In this document: positions 41,194 to 51,626 of the stretch, piece by piece | Numbering within the stretch: the first letter of the stretch is position 1 | Layout of the letters: the number at the start of each line of letters is the position of its first letter | Source of the DNA: Vannielia litorea | GTDB lineage: Bacteria; Pseudomonadota; Alphaproteobacteria; Rhodobacterales; Rhodobacteraceae | DNA: 64,000 bases | Direction of reading: 5' to 3' | Assembly (NCBI RefSeq): GCF_900142295.1 | Contig: NZ_FSRL01000001.1 | Span: 3,224,001 to 3,288,000 of the forward strand | Notes under the pieces: generated by a model | The model's database searches: none | What the model was told of the DNA's origin: nothing | Seen by the model: only the letters and a program-made list of their open reading frames with translations | Program-made: the position numbers and the translations under genes

Positions 41194-44016
41194 TCAGTTC
41201 GGCTCGGGCACGAGAATCTCGCGTTTGCCGACGTGGTTGGAGGCGCCGACGAGGCCGTTGTCTTCCATCTGCTCCACCAGCCGGGCAGCCTTGTTGTAGC
41301 CGATGGCGAGTTTGCGCTGGATGTAGGAGGTCGAGCACTTGCGGTCCTGGATGACGATCTGCACGGCCTGGTCGTAGAGCGCGTCGTCGCCGTCGGTGTT
41401 GCCGCCGAGGCCGAGCACCAGGTCGATGTCGCTTTCCTTGTCGTCCTCCGGCCCTTCGACCACGCCGCTCACGTATTCGGGCGCGCCGAAGCTCTTGAGG
41501 TGGTTCACGACCTCCTCGACCTCTTCATCCGAGCAGAACGGGCCGTGGACGCGGGTGATGCGGCCACCGCCGGCCATGTAGAGCATGTCGCCCTGGCCGA
41601 GCAGCTGTTCGGCGCCCATCTCGCCCAGGATGGTGCGGCTGTCGATCTTGGAGGTGACCTGGAAGCTGATCCGGGTGGGGAAGTTGGCCTTGATGGTGCC
41701 GGTGATCACGTCGACCGAGGGGCGCTGGGTGGCCATGATGAGGTGGATGCCGGAGGCACGGGCCATCTGGGCGAGGCGCTGGATGCAGGCCTCGATCTCC
41801 TTGCCCGCGACCATCATCAGGTCGGCCATCTCATCGACAATCACCACGATGAAGGGCAGGGTGACGGGCTTGAACTCCTCGGTCTCGAACACGGGTTCGC
41901 CGGTGTCGTCGTCGAAGCCGGTCTGGATGGTGCGCGAGAACATCTCGCCCTTGGCCAGCGTGTCGCGGACGCGGGCGTTGTAGCCCTCGATGTTGCGGAC
42001 GCCCATCTTGGACATCTTGCGGTAGCGGTCTTCCATCTCGCCCACGACCCACTTGAGGGCGACCACGGCCTTCTTGGGGTCGGTCACGACGGGCGACAGC
42101 AGGTGCGGGATCCCGTCATAGACGGAGAGTTCGAGCATCTTGGGGTCGATCATCACCAGCCGCAGCTCGTCGGGCGAGAGGCTGTAGAGAAGCGACAGGA
42201 TCATGGTGTTGATCGCCACCGACTTGCCCGAGCCGGTGGTACCGGCGATGAGCAGGTGGGGCATTTTTGCGAGGTTGGCCACCACGGGCTCGCCGCCGAT
42301 GTCCTTGCCGAGCGCCAGCGGCAGGCGGTGGTTGCCGTCGCCGTAGTCCTTGCCGGAGAGGATCTCGCGGAAGTTCACCATCTCGCGGCGCTCGTTGGGC
42401 AGTTCGATGCCGATGACCGAGCGGCCGGGCACGGTAGAGACGCGGGCCGAGAGGGCCGACATGGAGCGGGCGATATCGTCGGCCAGGCCGATGACGCGGG
42501 AGGCCTTGAGGCCGGGCGCGGGCTCCAGCTCGTACATGGTGACCACCGGGCCGGGGCGGACCGAGACGATCTCGCCGCGCACGCCGTAGTCGTCGAGCAC
42601 GGTCTCCAGCATCCGGGCGTTCTCCTCGAGCGCCTCGTCGGAGAGGTGGGTGCGGTCGACCTTCTGGGGCTGGGACAGCAGCGAGAGCGGCGGCAACTCG
42701 AAGCGGGCCTCCTCCGGGTCGAAGGAGAGCGACGGCTGGGCCTCGGCCTGGGCACGGCGCGAGGGCTGCGCGGGCTTGCGGACCGGGTGCTGCACCGTGG
42801 CGCGGGGCTCGGCGGCTTGCGCCGGGGCCGCGGCGGGCGCGGCGGTAACGCGGGGCTGCGGCGGCAGCGCCGGGGCCTCGTCGGGCTCCATCATCTCGAT
42901 GTCGTCATCGAGCAGGGCCATCGGCGCGGGCGGCACGGCGCCCTTGGTGTTGAGCAGCAGCGGCTGCGGCTTGCGGGACCGCACCACCGGCGGCTCGGCG
43001 GGCAGGCCGTTGGAGAGCACCGGACGCACCGCGCCGCCGCCACGGGCACGCTGGCGGATGGCATCGGAGATGCGGGCGCGGATGCGGTCGTCGGCGGGTT
43101 GCTCGGCGTCGTAGTCGGGCGCCTCGCGCTCGACCAGCTCGGGCTCGACCGGGCGGCGGACCAGCCCGGTGACACTGGCCAGCAGGCCCCGGCGCTCGGG
43201 CGCATGCACCGCAGGCTCGTCATCCTGCACCACTAGCGGGCGCGGGGTGAAATCGTGCCGGGCGACCAGGGGCGCGGCGGCCTCGGTCAGCATGTCGGCT
43301 TCGGCGGCGGCCTCGCGGCGGGCATCGCGCCGGGCCTTCAGGGCCTGGGCCAGCGAGAGCGAGCCCTGGGCCCCCTTGCCCATCAGCTTGAGCGCGCCGG
43401 CATAGAGCAGGACAAGCCCGACCATGAGGAAGCGGCCGAAGAGACGAAGCTCGGCGCGGGTGGCCCCCAGCGTGAAGACCAGCATGGCCAGCGCGCCGAG
43501 GCCGAGGGGAATGGCCAGCAGGCGCACGCCGAGGCCCGCGCCGATGGGCAGGATGTTGAGCAGCGCGCCCAGCACCGTATCGCCGAAGAGCCCGCCGAGG
43601 CCGAAGCTGTGAACCCAGTCGCCGCCGGGCGTGAGCATGGCGCCGTAGATCGCGGCCAGAGCCACGGCGATGGGGGCGAAGACCAGCCGGGACAGGGCAC
43701 GCTCGCTGCCGACGTGGCGGGCGAAGCGGACCCCCCAGGCGGCAAGGATCACCGGGATCGTCCAGGCGGCATGGCCCACGATGATGAAGAGCGGCCCGGC
43801 GATGGAGGCGCCGAAGCGGCCGAGGACGTTTTGCGCGGGCGCATCGGTGGCGGAGAGCCAGGAGGGATCGTCTGGCACGTAGGAGCCGAGCATCAGGGCC
43901 ACCATGAGGCCGGCGGCGATGAGGCCGATGCCGATCATCTCACGCCCGCGTTTCTCGATTGCGGCCTGCATGGCGCTGTCGAACAACGGGTCACGGTGTT
44001 TTGCCTGATATGCCAT
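41194..44016 (-). CDS. ftsK: DNA translocase FtsK
   Basis: 940 residues. About four or five N-terminal TM helices (residues 25-190) precede a Pro/Ala/Glu-rich linker (about 230-440). The motor domain has Walker A '[14 protein letters not shown]' near residue 592, Walker B region '[15 protein letters not shown]', and a gamma winged-helix domain ending '[11 protein letters not shown]'. It couples divisome and chromosome dimer resolution. ATG at 44016 with GAGGGACAAG upstream; 20 bases from the aminotransferase stop. Confidence 0.96.
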   Translation of the reverse strand: MAYQAKHRDPLFDSAMQAAIEKRGREMIGIGLIAAGLMVALMLGSYVPDDPSWLSATDAPAQNVLGRFGASIAGPLFIIVGHAAWTIPVILAAWGVRFARHVGSERALSRLVFAPIAVALAAIYGAMLTPGGDWVHSFGLGGLFGDTVLGALLNILPIGAGLGVRLLAIPLGLGALAMLVFTLGATRAELRLFGRFLMVGLVLLYAGALKLMGKGAQGSLSLAQALKARRDARREAAAEADMLTEAAAPLVARHDFTPRPLVVQDDEPAVHAPERRGLLASVTGLVRRPVEPELVEREAPDYDAEQPADDRIRARISDAIRQRARGGGAVRPVLSNGLPAEPPVVRSRKPQPLLLNTKGAVPPAPMALLDDDIEMMEPDEAPALPPQPRVTAAPAAAPAQAAEPRATVQHPVRKPAQPSRRAQAEAQPSLSFDPEEARFELPPLSLLSQPQKVDRTHLSDEALEENARMLETVLDDYGVRGEIVSVRPGPVVTMYELEPAPGLKASRVIGLADDIARSMSALSARVSTVPGRSVIGIELPNERREMVNFREILSGKDYGDGNHRLPLALGKDIGGEPVVANLAKMPHLLIAGTTGSGKSVAINTMILSLLYSLSPDELRLVMIDPKMLELSVYDGIPHLLSPVVTDPKKAVVALKWVVGEMEDRYRKMSKMGVRNIEGYNARVRDTLAKGEMFSRTIQTGFDDDTGEPVFETEEFKPVTLPFIVVIVDEMADLMMVAGKEIEACIQRLAQMARASGIHLIMATQRPSVDVITGTIKANFPTRISFQVTSKIDSRTILGEMGAEQLLGQGDMLYMAGGGRITRVHGPFCSDEEVEEVVNHLKSFGAPEYVSGVVEGPEDDKESDIDLVLGLGGNTDGDDALYDQAVQIVIQDRKCSTSYIQRKLAIGYNKAARLVEQMEDNGLVGASNHVGKREILVPEPN

Positions 44017-44036
44017 CTTGTCCCTCGTCCTGATCC

Positions 44037-45224
44037 TCAAACTGCGAGGCAGTCGCGGAGCCGTGTCAGCCCCGCCTGCAGCTCGTCTGTATCTTTCGTT
44101 ACCATCGCCACCCGGATGTAGCCGGCGCCGGGGTTCTCCCCCTCGACCTCGCGGCCCAGGTAGGCCCCCGGCAGCACCTTCACCCCGGTCTCGCGCCAGA
44201 GCTTGATGGTGGCCTGCTCGCTGTCGTCGACCTTGAGCCACAGGAAGAAACCGCCCTGCGGGGGCCTGTACTCGGGCCAGGTGGCGAAGATCTCGTCGGC
44301 GATGGCGTATTTGCGCCGGTAGAGCGCACGGCTCTCCTCGACATGGGCCTCGTCGCACCAGGCCAGCTCCGAGACCCGCTGGAGCGGCAGCGGAATGGGC
44401 GCGCCGGCATAGGCCCGCAGGCGCTTGATGGCGGTGATGTTGGCCGGGCCGGAGGCCACGAAGCCGGAGCGCAGGCCGGGCAGGTTGGACCGCTTGGAGA
44501 GCGAGTGGAAGCTCACGATCTTCTCCGGGTCCGCGCCCATGTCGGCGGCGACCTGGAGCACGCCCGGCGGCGGCGTGTCGCGGTAGACCTCGGAGTAGCA
44601 CTCGTCGGCAAAGAGGCGGAAGCCGTAGCCCTCGGCCATGCCGATCAGCTCGCGCCAGTAGAGCGTGTCGGCGACCGCGCCCTGCGGGTTTGACGGCGAG
44701 CAGATATAGGCGATCTCGGCGCGGGCCAGCACATCCTCGGGGAGCGCGGAGAAATCGGGAAGGAAGCCGGTGGCCAGGGTGGCGGGCACCAGGACCGGCT
44801 CGGCCCCGGCGGCGGCGGCGGCCACGGCGTAGACCTGGTAGAACGGGTTGGGCAGCAGCACCGTCGGCGTGTCGCCGTTGGCGGCGCGTTCGGGGCAGAG
44901 CGCGAGGCAGGCGTTGAACAGCCCTTCGCGGGTGCCGTTGAGCGCCATCACCCGGGTTTCGGGGTCGAGCGCGACGCCGTAGCGGCGGGAGAGCCAGCCG
45001 GTGATCGCCGCCTTCAGCTCGGGCGTGCCGTCGTTCGGCGGGTACTTGGCGAAGTCTTCAACGTATTGCGCGAGGACCGGGGCAACGAAGCCGGGCAGGC
45101 CGTGGCGCGGCTCGCCGATGGTCATGTCGATCACCTCTCCTCCCGGCGCGATGCCATCGAGAAGTTTCCGCAGGCGCGGAAAGGCGTAATCTGGCAGGTT
45201 CGAGAACCGCTCTGGAAAGGTCAT
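44037..45224 (-). CDS. Class I/II PLP-dependent aminotransferase (DapC-like)
   Basis: 395 residues. Schiff-base Lys244 lies in '[17 protein letters not shown]', with Asp207/Tyr210 in '[12 protein letters not shown]' and '[11 protein letters not shown]' for substrate/cofactor. The sequence most resembles alphaproteobacterial aminotransferases annotated as succinyldiaminopimelate aminotransferase (DapC), but the substrate is inferred. It is 20 bases upstream of ftsK and probably cotranscribed. If DapC, it would complement dapB at 9565. Confidence 0.85.
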   Translation of the reverse strand: MTFPERFSNLPDYAFPRLRKLLDGIAPGGEVIDMTIGEPRHGLPGFVAPVLAQYVEDFAKYPPNDGTPELKAAITGWLSRRYGVALDPETRVMALNGTREGLFNACLALCPERAANGDTPTVLLPNPFYQVYAVAAAAAGAEPVLVPATLATGFLPDFSALPEDVLARAEIAYICSPSNPQGAVADTLYWRELIGMAEGYGFRLFADECYSEVYRDTPPPGVLQVAADMGADPEKIVSFHSLSKRSNLPGLRSGFVASGPANITAIKRLRAYAGAPIPLPLQRVSELAWCDEAHVEESRALYRRKYAIADEIFATWPEYRPPQGGFFLWLKVDDSEQATIKLWRETGVKVLPGAYLGREVEGENPGAGYIRVAMVTKDTDELQAGLTRLRDCLAV

Positions 45225-45391
45225 CTTGTTTGTACGTTACTGCCTCGGGTGCAGGGTCTTTGCCCCGCTTTTGCAGGCAGGATAGGCCGCGCGGGCAGGC
45301 CCCGTCCAGCGAAACCGTTGCATTTTGGTCCGGGTCGGGCGGGAATTGTGGCATTTGAGTCAACGTGTTGAGAAACCGGGGCTGGGCCGGG

Positions 45392-46717
45392 TCACGACAG
45401 CGCCGCCTCCGCCGCAGCGCCCAGCCGCAGCAGCCGCTCCTCGCCCATGGGCGCGCCCATCAGCATGAGGCCGGTGGAGGGCACGCCGGTGGGCAGGGTG
45501 AGCGCGGGCAGACCCATGAGGTTGCCGATGCGGGTGTTGCGCAGGGCAAGCAGGTTCTCGGAGGTGAAGAGCGCCTCGTCGGCCAGCACGGCCTCCTGCT
45601 TCGGCGGCAGGTTGGCGACCGAGGGGATGAGCACGGCGTCATACCCCGCCACGGCCTCTGCCCAGGCCGCCCGAAGCCGGTGGAGCTTGTGCCATGCGGC
45701 GATGTTCTCGCGGGCCGGCACGTCGCGCCCGCCGCGGAATCGGGTGAGCACGGGCGGATACATCCTTTCGGGCGCAGCTTCGATCTCGGCCTCCCAGGTG
45801 GCATAGGCCTCGGGCGCGTAGAGCGGCCCGGCGAGCGCCATCGCCTCGGCCACCAGCGGCAGGGCGCGGCGGGTGACCAGCGCGCCGGCGGCCTGGAGCC
45901 GCTCGACGGCGCTGGTGAACCCGGCGGAGACGGCCCCGGCGAGGTCGTCGAGCGCGACGGTTTCCAGCACCATCAGGCGGGTGCCCTCCAGCGTGGCGCC
46001 GCGCAGGTCGGGCGCGCGGCCCGCCTCCATCACCGCCAGCAGCTCGGCGGCATCTTCGACGGTGCGGGTGAGCGGGCCGATGGTGTCGAAACTGGCGCAG
46101 AGCGGCACGGTGCCGGTGAGCGGAAGGCGGCCGTGGGTGGTTTTCAGGCCGACGAGGTCGTTCCAGGCGGCGGGGGTCCGGACGGAGCCGCCGGTATCGG
46201 AGCCGATCCCAGCCGCCGCGAGGTGGAAGGCCACCGAGGTCGCCGCGCCGGAGGAGGAGCCGCCCGAGACCGCCGCGTGATCGTTGACGCAGGGCGGCGA
46301 GGCGGTGACGGGGTTGAGGCCGATGCCGGAGAAGGCGAGCTCTGTCTGGTGGGTCTTGCCGAGGCAGACAAGGCCAGCGGCGGAGGCACGGGCAAGCACC
46401 AGGGCGTCGCGCGTGGGGGTGCGGCCTTCGAGCAGCCTGGAGCCGCTTTCGGTGGCCACGCCTGCGGTATCGAACAGGTCTTTCCACGAGATCGGCACGC
46501 CATCGAGCAGGCTGCGGCGGGTGCCGGCCTTGGCGCGGGCCTCGGCGGCCTCGGCCTCGGCCAGGGCACGTTCGCGGGTGAGGCGGGCATAGATGCGGGG
46601 GCCGAACTCATGCGCCTCTATGGCGGCGAGCATGGCCTCGGTCAGCGCCAGGGGAGAGATCTCGCCCCTGCCGATCGCCCTGCCCAGCTCCGATGCCGAT
46701 GTGCCCTGCCAGTCCAT
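45392..46717 (-). CDS. Amidase signature family protein
   Basis: 441 residues. The Ser-cisSer-Lys triad is visible: Lys79 in 'GVPISWKDLFDTAG', the Ser154-156 cluster in 'AAVSGGSSSGAA', and the nucleophile Ser178 in 'GSDTGGSVRTPAAW'. It is related to GatA, but it has no gatB/gatC neighbour and is shorter. The substrate amide is unknown. The start has GGGAG upstream. It is separated by 167 bases from the aminotransferase downstream. Confidence 0.9.
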   Translation of the reverse strand: MDWQGTSASELGRAIGRGEISPLALTEAMLAAIEAHEFGPRIYARLTRERALAEAEAAEARAKAGTRRSLLDGVPISWKDLFDTAGVATESGSRLLEGRTPTRDALVLARASAAGLVCLGKTHQTELAFSGIGLNPVTASPPCVNDHAAVSGGSSSGAATSVAFHLAAAGIGSDTGGSVRTPAAWNDLVGLKTTHGRLPLTGTVPLCASFDTIGPLTRTVEDAAELLAVMEAGRAPDLRGATLEGTRLMVLETVALDDLAGAVSAGFTSAVERLQAAGALVTRRALPLVAEAMALAGPLYAPEAYATWEAEIEAAPERMYPPVLTRFRGGRDVPARENIAAWHKLHRLRAAWAEAVAGYDAVLIPSVANLPPKQEAVLADEALFTSENLLALRNTRIGNLMGLPALTLPTGVPSTGLMLMGAPMGEERLLRLGAAAEAALS

Positions 46718-46762
46718 ATCCGTCTCCCGTGTTTGCGGCGACGGTAGCGACGCCGCGCCCCA

Positions 46763-46796
46763 TGGACAATCCCGCCGGGCGGGCCATAGTCCGCCC
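46763..46796 (+). promoter_or_regulatory. Candidate promoter and inverted repeat for the UbiH-type gene
   Basis: TGGACA (46763-46768), 16 bases, CATAGT (46785-46790). GGGCGG (46777-46782) and CCGCCC (46791-46796) flank the -10-like element as 6-bp arms. The -10 ends 7 bases before the ATG, suggesting a leaderless message. Confidence 0.4.
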
Positions 46797-46797
46797 C

Positions 46798-48021
46798 ATG
46801 TTTGATGCGGATGTGATCATCGCGGGCGGCGCGCTGACCGGAGCCTCGCTGGCGCTGGCGCTGGCCCAGGGCGGCGCGCGGGTGGTGGTGGTGGACCGGC
46901 TGCCCGCCGATGCGCAGGCCTCGCCCGATTTCGACGGACGCTCCTATGCCCTGGCGCTGGCCTCGCAGCGGCTGCTCGAGGCGCTCGGGGTCTGGGGTGC
47001 GGTGGCCGAGAAGGCGCAGCCGATCCTGCATGTGAAAACTGGCGACGGACGGCCCGGCGAGGGCGTGCTGGGCGGCTTGCTGCACCTCGATCACGGCGAG
47101 ATCGACGAAGGGCCGATGGGCTTCATGCTGGAAGACCGGCACCTGCGGCCTGCGCTCATGGCCGCCTTGGCCGACGCGCCCGGCGTGACGGTGCTGGCGG
47201 GCGAGGAGATCGTGGCGCAGGCCGTGGCACCGGGTCATGTGGCGGTGACGCTGGGCTCGGGGCGGGTGCTGAAGGCGGCGCTGCTGGCCGGGGCCGACGG
47301 GCGCGGCTCGCCCACGGCGCGGCGGGCCGGGATTGCGCGGCGCGACAGTGATTATGGCCAGACCGCGCTGACCTGCGCCGTGGCCCACGAGCGGCCCCAC
47401 GGCGGCGTGGCGCATCAGTTCTTCATGCCTTCCGGGCCGCTGGCGATCCTGCCGCTGCCGGGGGATCGGAGCAGCATCGTCTGGTCGGAACGGCGGAACC
47501 AGGCCAAGGAATTGGCGAAGGCCAGCGATGAGGCGTTTCTGGCGGCGCTGCGGCCGGTCTTCGGCGACTTCCTGGGCGAGATCCGGCTGGAAGGCGTGCG
47601 CTTTGCCTATCCGCTCACCCTGACGGTGGCGGAGCGGATCGTGGCGGAGCGGCTGGCGCTGGTGGGCGATGCGGCCCAGGGGATTCACCCGATTGCCGGG
47701 CAGGGGCTGAACCAGGGGCTGCGCGACGTGGCGACGCTGGCGCAGGTGGTGACCGAGGCGCGGCGGCGCGGCGAGGATTGCGGATCGGCGCTGGTGCTGG
47801 AGCGGCACCGGGCGTGGCGCAGCTTTGACAGGACCGCGCTGACGCTGGCGACGGACGGGTTCAACCGCCTGTTCTCGAACGACAATCCGCTCCTGCGGGC
47901 AGCGCGCGACCTGGGCGTATCGGCCGTGGCGGCCCTGCCGGACCTGCGGCGGCGGTTCATCCGCGAGGCGGCGGGGCTCACCGGCGATCTGCCGCGCCTG
48001 TTGCAGGGCAAGGCCCTCTAG
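46798..48021 (+). CDS. UbiH/UbiF/COQ6-family FAD monooxygenase
   Basis: 407 residues. FAD motifs appear in order: 'DVIIAGGALTGASLALALA' (GxGxxG-like), 'LLAGADGRGSPTARRAG' (DG motif), and 'LALVGDAAQGIHPIAGQGLN' (GD motif). These are typical of ubiquinone-ring hydroxylases, so a role in ubiquinone synthesis is likely. ATG 46798 has no Shine-Dalgarno; TGGACA-16-CATAGT sits so that transcription could start at the ATG. Divergent from the amidase. Confidence 0.9.
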   Translation: MFDADVIIAGGALTGASLALALAQGGARVVVVDRLPADAQASPDFDGRSYALALASQRLLEALGVWGAVAEKAQPILHVKTGDGRPGEGVLGGLLHLDHGEIDEGPMGFMLEDRHLRPALMAALADAPGVTVLAGEEIVAQAVAPGHVAVTLGSGRVLKAALLAGADGRGSPTARRAGIARRDSDYGQTALTCAVAHERPHGGVAHQFFMPSGPLAILPLPGDRSSIVWSERRNQAKELAKASDEAFLAALRPVFGDFLGEIRLEGVRFAYPLTLTVAERIVAERLALVGDAAQGIHPIAGQGLNQGLRDVATLAQVVTEARRRGEDCGSALVLERHRAWRSFDRTALTLATDGFNRLFSNDNPLLRAARDLGVSAVAALPDLRRRFIREAAGLTGDLPRLLQGKAL

Positions 48022-48035
48022 GCAGCTTGCGGTCG

Positions 48036-48052
48036 GTGGGGCGGGCCCCACC
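48036..48052. terminator. Hairpin between convergent UbiH-type and Trm112 genes
   Basis: GTGGGGC-GG-GCCCCAC with flanking G-C pairs forms a 7-8 bp stem between two convergent stops (48021 and 48059). No T-tract follows, so it is a moderate candidate. Confidence 0.45.
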
Positions 48053-48058
48053 CTGCGC

Positions 48059-48256
48059 TCAATCGTCCAGCTTGCGGGCTTCGTCCACCAGCATGATCGG
48101 GATGCCGTCGCGGATCGGGAAGGCGAGGCGTGCCCGCTCCGAGATCAGCTCGCCGGCCTCGGCGTCGTAGCGCAGCACGCCCTGGGTCTCAGGGCAGACG
48201 AGGGCCTCGAGCACGTGGCGCTCGACGCCGGAATGGGCCTTGGGGTCGTCGCTCAT
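48059..48256 (-). CDS. Trm112 family protein
   Basis: 65 residues. The short zinc-ribbon-like family core is '[16 protein letters not shown]' then '[20 protein letters not shown]'. Only one cysteine remains, as in many bacterial Trm112 proteins. In eukaryotes Trm112 activates methyltransferases; the bacterial role is unsettled. Its ATG overlaps the LON-domain gene stop (ATGA). Confidence 0.9.
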   Translation of the reverse strand: MSDDPKAHSGVERHVLEALVCPETQGVLRYDAEAGELISERARLAFPIRDGIPIMLVDEARKLDD

Positions 48257-48909
48257 TGCAGCCGTTCCTCGCCGTCTTCGCCACTGCGCAGGGCGAATTC
48301 GATCAGGGTCACCAGCGTTTCGCGCCGGGTTTCGAGCGAGGGGGCCTCGAGCAGCGCCTGCTTGTCCTCTACGTCGAAGGGGCAGAGCATGGAGAGCGAA
48401 TTGATCAGCAACTCGTCGTCGGCGTCCTCGAGGCTGTCCCAGTCGGTCGAGAGACCCTGCGCCTCGAAGTAGCGGCAGAGCTTGGGCATGAAGGCCCTGC
48501 GATCGAACCCCTTGTCGTGCTCGGGCTTGCCGAGGTCACGGTCGAAGCCCTTCCAGCAGGGTTTGACCTTGCGGTAGGGCGTGAATCCGTCGAGCTCCTC
48601 CTGAAGCCGGAAGCGCGAGATCCCCGTGAGGGTCACCATGTAGCGGCCATCCTCGGTTTCGGAGAAGCCGGTGAGCCGGCCAGCGCAGCCGATCTTCTGC
48701 AAGCGCCCCGGGCCGCAGCCGCAGCCCTTGGGGCCTTCGCAGGGCTGCACCATGCCGATCAGGCGCGAAGAGGTCTTCAGCGTGTCGTCGAGCATCGCCA
48801 GGTAGCGCGGCTCGAAGATATGCAGAGGCAGCCGGGCGCGCGGCAGGAGCAGCGCGCCAGGCAGAGGAAAGACCGGAAGTGTCTCGGGGAGATCGGCTGC
48901 GTGCATCAT
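48253..48909 (-). CDS. LON substrate-binding (N-terminal) domain protein
   Basis: About 218 residues from ATG 48909 (ATG 48906 also possible). The Lon N-domain pattern is '[20 protein letters not shown]', '[14 protein letters not shown]' and '[17 protein letters not shown]'. There is no ATPase or protease domain. An inserted Cys-rich loop '[17 protein letters not shown]' is typical of the group. It may bind unfolded protein or peptides. Coupled to the Trm112 gene and 27 bases after the thioredoxin gene. Confidence 0.9.
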   Translation of the reverse strand: MMHAADLPETLPVFPLPGALLLPRARLPLHIFEPRYLAMLDDTLKTSSRLIGMVQPCEGPKGCGCGPGRLQKIGCAGRLTGFSETEDGRYMVTLTGISRFRLQEELDGFTPYRKVKPCWKGFDRDLGKPEHDKGFDRRAFMPKLCRYFEAQGLSTDWDSLEDADDELLINSLSMLCPFDVEDKQALLEAPSLETRRETLVTLIEFALRSGEDGEERLQ

Positions 48910-48936
48910 GGCCAAGGAGGTAGGCCGACCGGTGCG

Positions 48937-49851
48937 TCAGGCAAATATCATCGACGAGAGTTTGCGGCGGCCCTTCAGCACCACCGGGTCCTGCGGCTTG
49001 AGCGCATCGAAGATGGTGAAGAGCTGGGTCTTGGCGGCGCCGTCGTTCCACTCGCGGTCACGGCGGAAGAGCTCGAGCAGATGATCCACGGCAGCCTCGG
49101 TCTCGCCCGCGGCCTGCAGCGCGTTGGCCAGGTCGAAGCGGGCCTGGTGGTTGGCCGGGTCGGCCTCGACGGCGGCGGTGAGCTCGGCCAGGGGGCCGGC
49201 GTTGGCAGCCTGCTTCAGCAGCTCGATCTGGGCGCGCGCGGCCTCGACCTCGGCGGAGCCGGCGATGGCGGCGGGCACGTTGGCCAGCAAGGCCTCGGCC
49301 TGCTCGGTCTGACCGGCGGCAACATGGGCGCGCACCAGCCCGCCGAAGGCGGCGGCGTTCTCGGGCTCTTCGCCGAGGATCGCCCCGAAGACCTCGGCGG
49401 CATCGGCGGCCGCGCCCTGCTCCAGCATCTCCTCGGCGGTGGCCAGCGCCTCGGCCAGCCCGCCGTCATCGCCCGAAAGCGCGGCGACCTTGCTGACGAA
49501 CTCCTTCAGCTGGCTCTCGGGCAGCGCGCCCTGGAAACCGTCGACCGGCTGGCCCTGCCAGAAGGCATAGACGGTGGGGATGGACTGGATGCGCAGCTGG
49601 CCGGCGATGCCCTGGTTGCGATCGACATCGACCTTCACCATCTTCACCCTGCCCTTCAGCGCCGTCACGGCGGCTTCGAGCTGGGGGCCCAGCGTCTTGC
49701 ACGGCCCGCACCAGGTGGCCCAGAAATCGACGATCACCGGCACCTCGCGCGAGGCCTCGATGACCTCCTTCATGAAGTCGGCTTCGTTCACGTCCTTGAT
49801 GAAATCGCCTGCGGGCGCGGCTTCGTTGTTGCCTTGGCCGAATTCGAGCAT
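48937..49851 (-). CDS. Thioredoxin-domain co-chaperone-like protein (YbbN/CnoX type)
   Basis: 304 residues. An N-terminal thioredoxin domain with active site 'WATWCGPCK' and cis-Pro 'RIQSIPTVYAFWQG' (about 20-120) is followed by TPR-like helices to the end. YbbN/CnoX protects substrates and hands them to chaperones; this version keeps the CxxC, unlike E. coli's SxxC. The start at 49851 is chosen because GGAGG lies 5 bases upstream. Together with LON-N and Trm112 it suggests a protein-quality operon. Confidence 0.9.
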   Translation of the reverse strand: MLEFGQGNNEAAPAGDFIKDVNEADFMKEVIEASREVPVIVDFWATWCGPCKTLGPQLEAAVTALKGRVKMVKVDVDRNQGIAGQLRIQSIPTVYAFWQGQPVDGFQGALPESQLKEFVSKVAALSGDDGGLAEALATAEEMLEQGAAADAAEVFGAILGEEPENAAAFGGLVRAHVAAGQTEQAEALLANVPAAIAGSAEVEAARAQIELLKQAANAGPLAELTAAVEADPANHQARFDLANALQAAGETEAAVDHLLELFRRDREWNDGAAKTQLFTIFDALKPQDPVVLKGRRKLSSMIFA

Positions 49852-49889
49852 CGGGGCCTCCATTACCAGTTGCCGGGTAGATGGAGCAC

Positions 49890-50201
49890 TCAGCCCTTGT
49901 TTGCAAGGGCACCGGGGAGCGGAAGGCACCCGGTCAGCCCTGCGGGCAGCACCAGAAGCGCCCCTGCGCGGTAGAGTCGCGCCGCAAAGTCGGGTGTGTC
50001 GGACTTGAGCGTGATGGTCGCGGCAGTCTGGCGGAGGATCGCGGCATCCGGCGGGAGCGCGGCGAGAAACGCCCGCGACGGCAGCATCACCACCGCCGCG
50101 GGGGCCGCATCGGAAAACCGCATCACCAGCGCCATGACCGCGACCCAGGCGACGAGGATCACCGGCGCCCAGAGGGCGATGCGCCTAATAATCGTGGACA
50201 T
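49890..50201 (-). CDS. Small uncharacterised membrane protein
   Basis: 103 residues; family not recognised. One N-terminal TM helix (about 8-29, 'LWAPVILVAWVAVMALVM') is followed by a short periplasmic part ('MLPSRAFLAALPPDAAILRQ' onward) and a Leu/Pro-rich end. It overlaps the preceding gene by 17 bases and is last in the four-gene flavin-oxidase operon. Its codon pattern is consistent with coding, but homologues were not checked. Confidence 0.6.
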   Translation of the reverse strand: MSTIIRRIALWAPVILVAWVAVMALVMRFSDAAPAAVVMLPSRAFLAALPPDAAILRQTAATITLKSDTPDFAARLYRAGALLVLPAGLTGCLPLPGALANKG

Positions 50202-51228
50202 GCTCCACCATAGCGCCGTTCTCGCGGAGGAAGGCAGCGAGATCGGCGACTTTCATCAGCAGGAGCGAGCGGGTGTCGCCGTAGCCCTGCCGGTCCTTTG
50301 CGTAGAGCGCGCCCGGAAGTGGGGCCGCGGCGAGGGCGGTGAGCATGATGTCGTCGTTGCCGGCGATCTCGGTGAACTCCACGCCGCGGGCGGCCATCTC
50401 CTTCATCAGCCCGGTCAGCTCGCGGTAGCGCGGGGTTTCGAGCACGAGGCCTTCGGGGCGGGTTTCGACCAGATCCACGCCCGCCAGCCCGGCCACCTGT
50501 TCCGGCGTGGCCTGCACCACCATTCGCAGCCGCAGCGCATCGGCCCCCACGCCGGCCACCGCCTGCTCGATCACGCCCGCGTAGGCCGCCTTGGCGGAAA
50601 ACTCGATACCCAGCGCCAGCCGCCGCTCGTTGTCGCGAGGGGTGCCCTGGGTCGCCGCCGCCTGCTCGGCGATGTCGGCCTTGAAATCCCACTTGTACCA
50701 CGGGGTCTGCTGGAGAAAGGCCGCATAGTCCCGCGCCTGACGGGCAGAAAGGATATCCAGCGCCGAATGTCCGGGCCCGCGCCGCCAGGTGTAGAAGCGC
50801 CCGACGGTCTCTTCGTAGGCGGCCTTCAGCATCAGCTCGGCGGTGAAGCTGACGCCGATGACATAGATCGTCTGCTTGGTCGTCCAGTCGAACCCGCCGT
50901 GGGGCGGGGAGGCCTCGGAGAGGGCGCAGAGCGAGCCCCAGAAGCCGCCGACGGCGCGGAGGTAGCCAAAGTCGTGCGGGTCCCCCTCGGTGATGACCTG
51001 CGCGTAATCGTCATAGGCATGGACGATGTGCCACTCGGGATAGGTCATCAGGGTGCGGCCCTCGGCGCGGTGCCACTGGGGCGGCAGCAGCGGCGCGTAA
51101 TCGCCCGCCACCGGGTCGCCGCCCCGGCAGGCGACCTCCACGTAGCCCACCGGCGCCAGCAGGGCGGCGATCAGCAGGGCCGCCACCACCAGCAGCCGTT
51201 TGACCCATTTCCAGAGCCAGCGGATCAT
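50185..51228 (-). CDS. Conserved uncharacterised membrane-anchored protein
   Basis: 347 residues. An N-terminal TM helix (about 10-28) is followed by a periplasmic domain with conserved-looking aromatic motifs 'TYPEWHIVHAYDDYAQVI', 'DPHDFGYLRAVGGFWGSLCA' and 'YVIGVSFTAELMLKAAYEET', and 'FLQQTPWYKWDF'. I recall related hypothetical proteins in proteobacteria but no function. It overlaps its upstream neighbour (ATGA) and downstream neighbour (17 bases). Confidence 0.75.
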   Translation of the reverse strand: MIRWLWKWVKRLLVVAALLIAALLAPVGYVEVACRGGDPVAGDYAPLLPPQWHRAEGRTLMTYPEWHIVHAYDDYAQVITEGDPHDFGYLRAVGGFWGSLCALSEASPPHGGFDWTTKQTIYVIGVSFTAELMLKAAYEETVGRFYTWRRGPGHSALDILSARQARDYAAFLQQTPWYKWDFKADIAEQAAATQGTPRDNERRLALGIEFSAKAAYAGVIEQAVAGVGADALRLRMVVQATPEQVAGLAGVDLVETRPEGLVLETPRYRELTGLMKEMAARGVEFTEIAGNDDIMLTALAAAPLPGALYAKDRQGYGDTRSLLLMKVADLAAFLRENGAMVEHVHDY

Positions 51229-51626
51229 TTGCGGTCCAGCACGAGGCCGGCGAAGAGGGCAAAGCCGCCCAGGCCGATATGGGGCAGGTTGGCGAGGATC
51301 TTGAAGCCGAAGGGCAGGTCGAGCACGCCGTTGGTGAAGATGCCCATGTCGAGGTAGCCCGAGCCGAAGGCCAGCCCCATCGCCCCGTCGGCGAGGTAGA
51401 GCGCGCCGAAGACGACGAGAAAGAGCTTGCTGGCCCGGTGCGAGGCGAGCGCCGCGCCCAGCGCCCAGAGGGCGGAGGCGAGGTGCAGCGCGTCGTCGAA
51501 GATATCCAGCTCGAAGATGCCGAAGGCGAGGCCCTCGCTGTCGGTGATGCCGGGCACGTAGTTCAGCGCGGCGGCCCCGAGGAGGGCAATGAAGTAGCCG
51601 AAGGCGATGAGGCGAAGAAGGGTCAT
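51225..51626 (-). CDS. Small four-helix membrane protein
   Basis: 133 residues, four hydrophobic segments with short loops ('LLRLIAFGYFIALLGAAAL', 'FDDALHLASALWALGAALA', 'LFLVVFGALYLADGAMGLAF', 'LPHIGLGGFALFAGLVL'). The size and pattern recall DUF4383-type proteins, though this was not checked. ATGA overlaps join it to the genes on both sides, so it is likely a partner of the FAD oxidase or the 347-residue protein. Confidence 0.75.
   Translation of the reverse strand: MTLLRLIAFGYFIALLGAAALNYVPGITDSEGLAFGIFELDIFDDALHLASALWALGAALASHRASKLFLVVFGALYLADGAMGLAFGSGYLDMGIFTNGVLDLPFGFKILANLPHIGLGGFALFAGLVLDRK

Noticed and set aside
41191..43236. A 681-codon plus-strand frame opposite ftsK
   Set aside because: FtsK motor and gamma domains are intact on the minus strand; the other frame reads as His/Gly/Asp/Val repeats typical of antisense.
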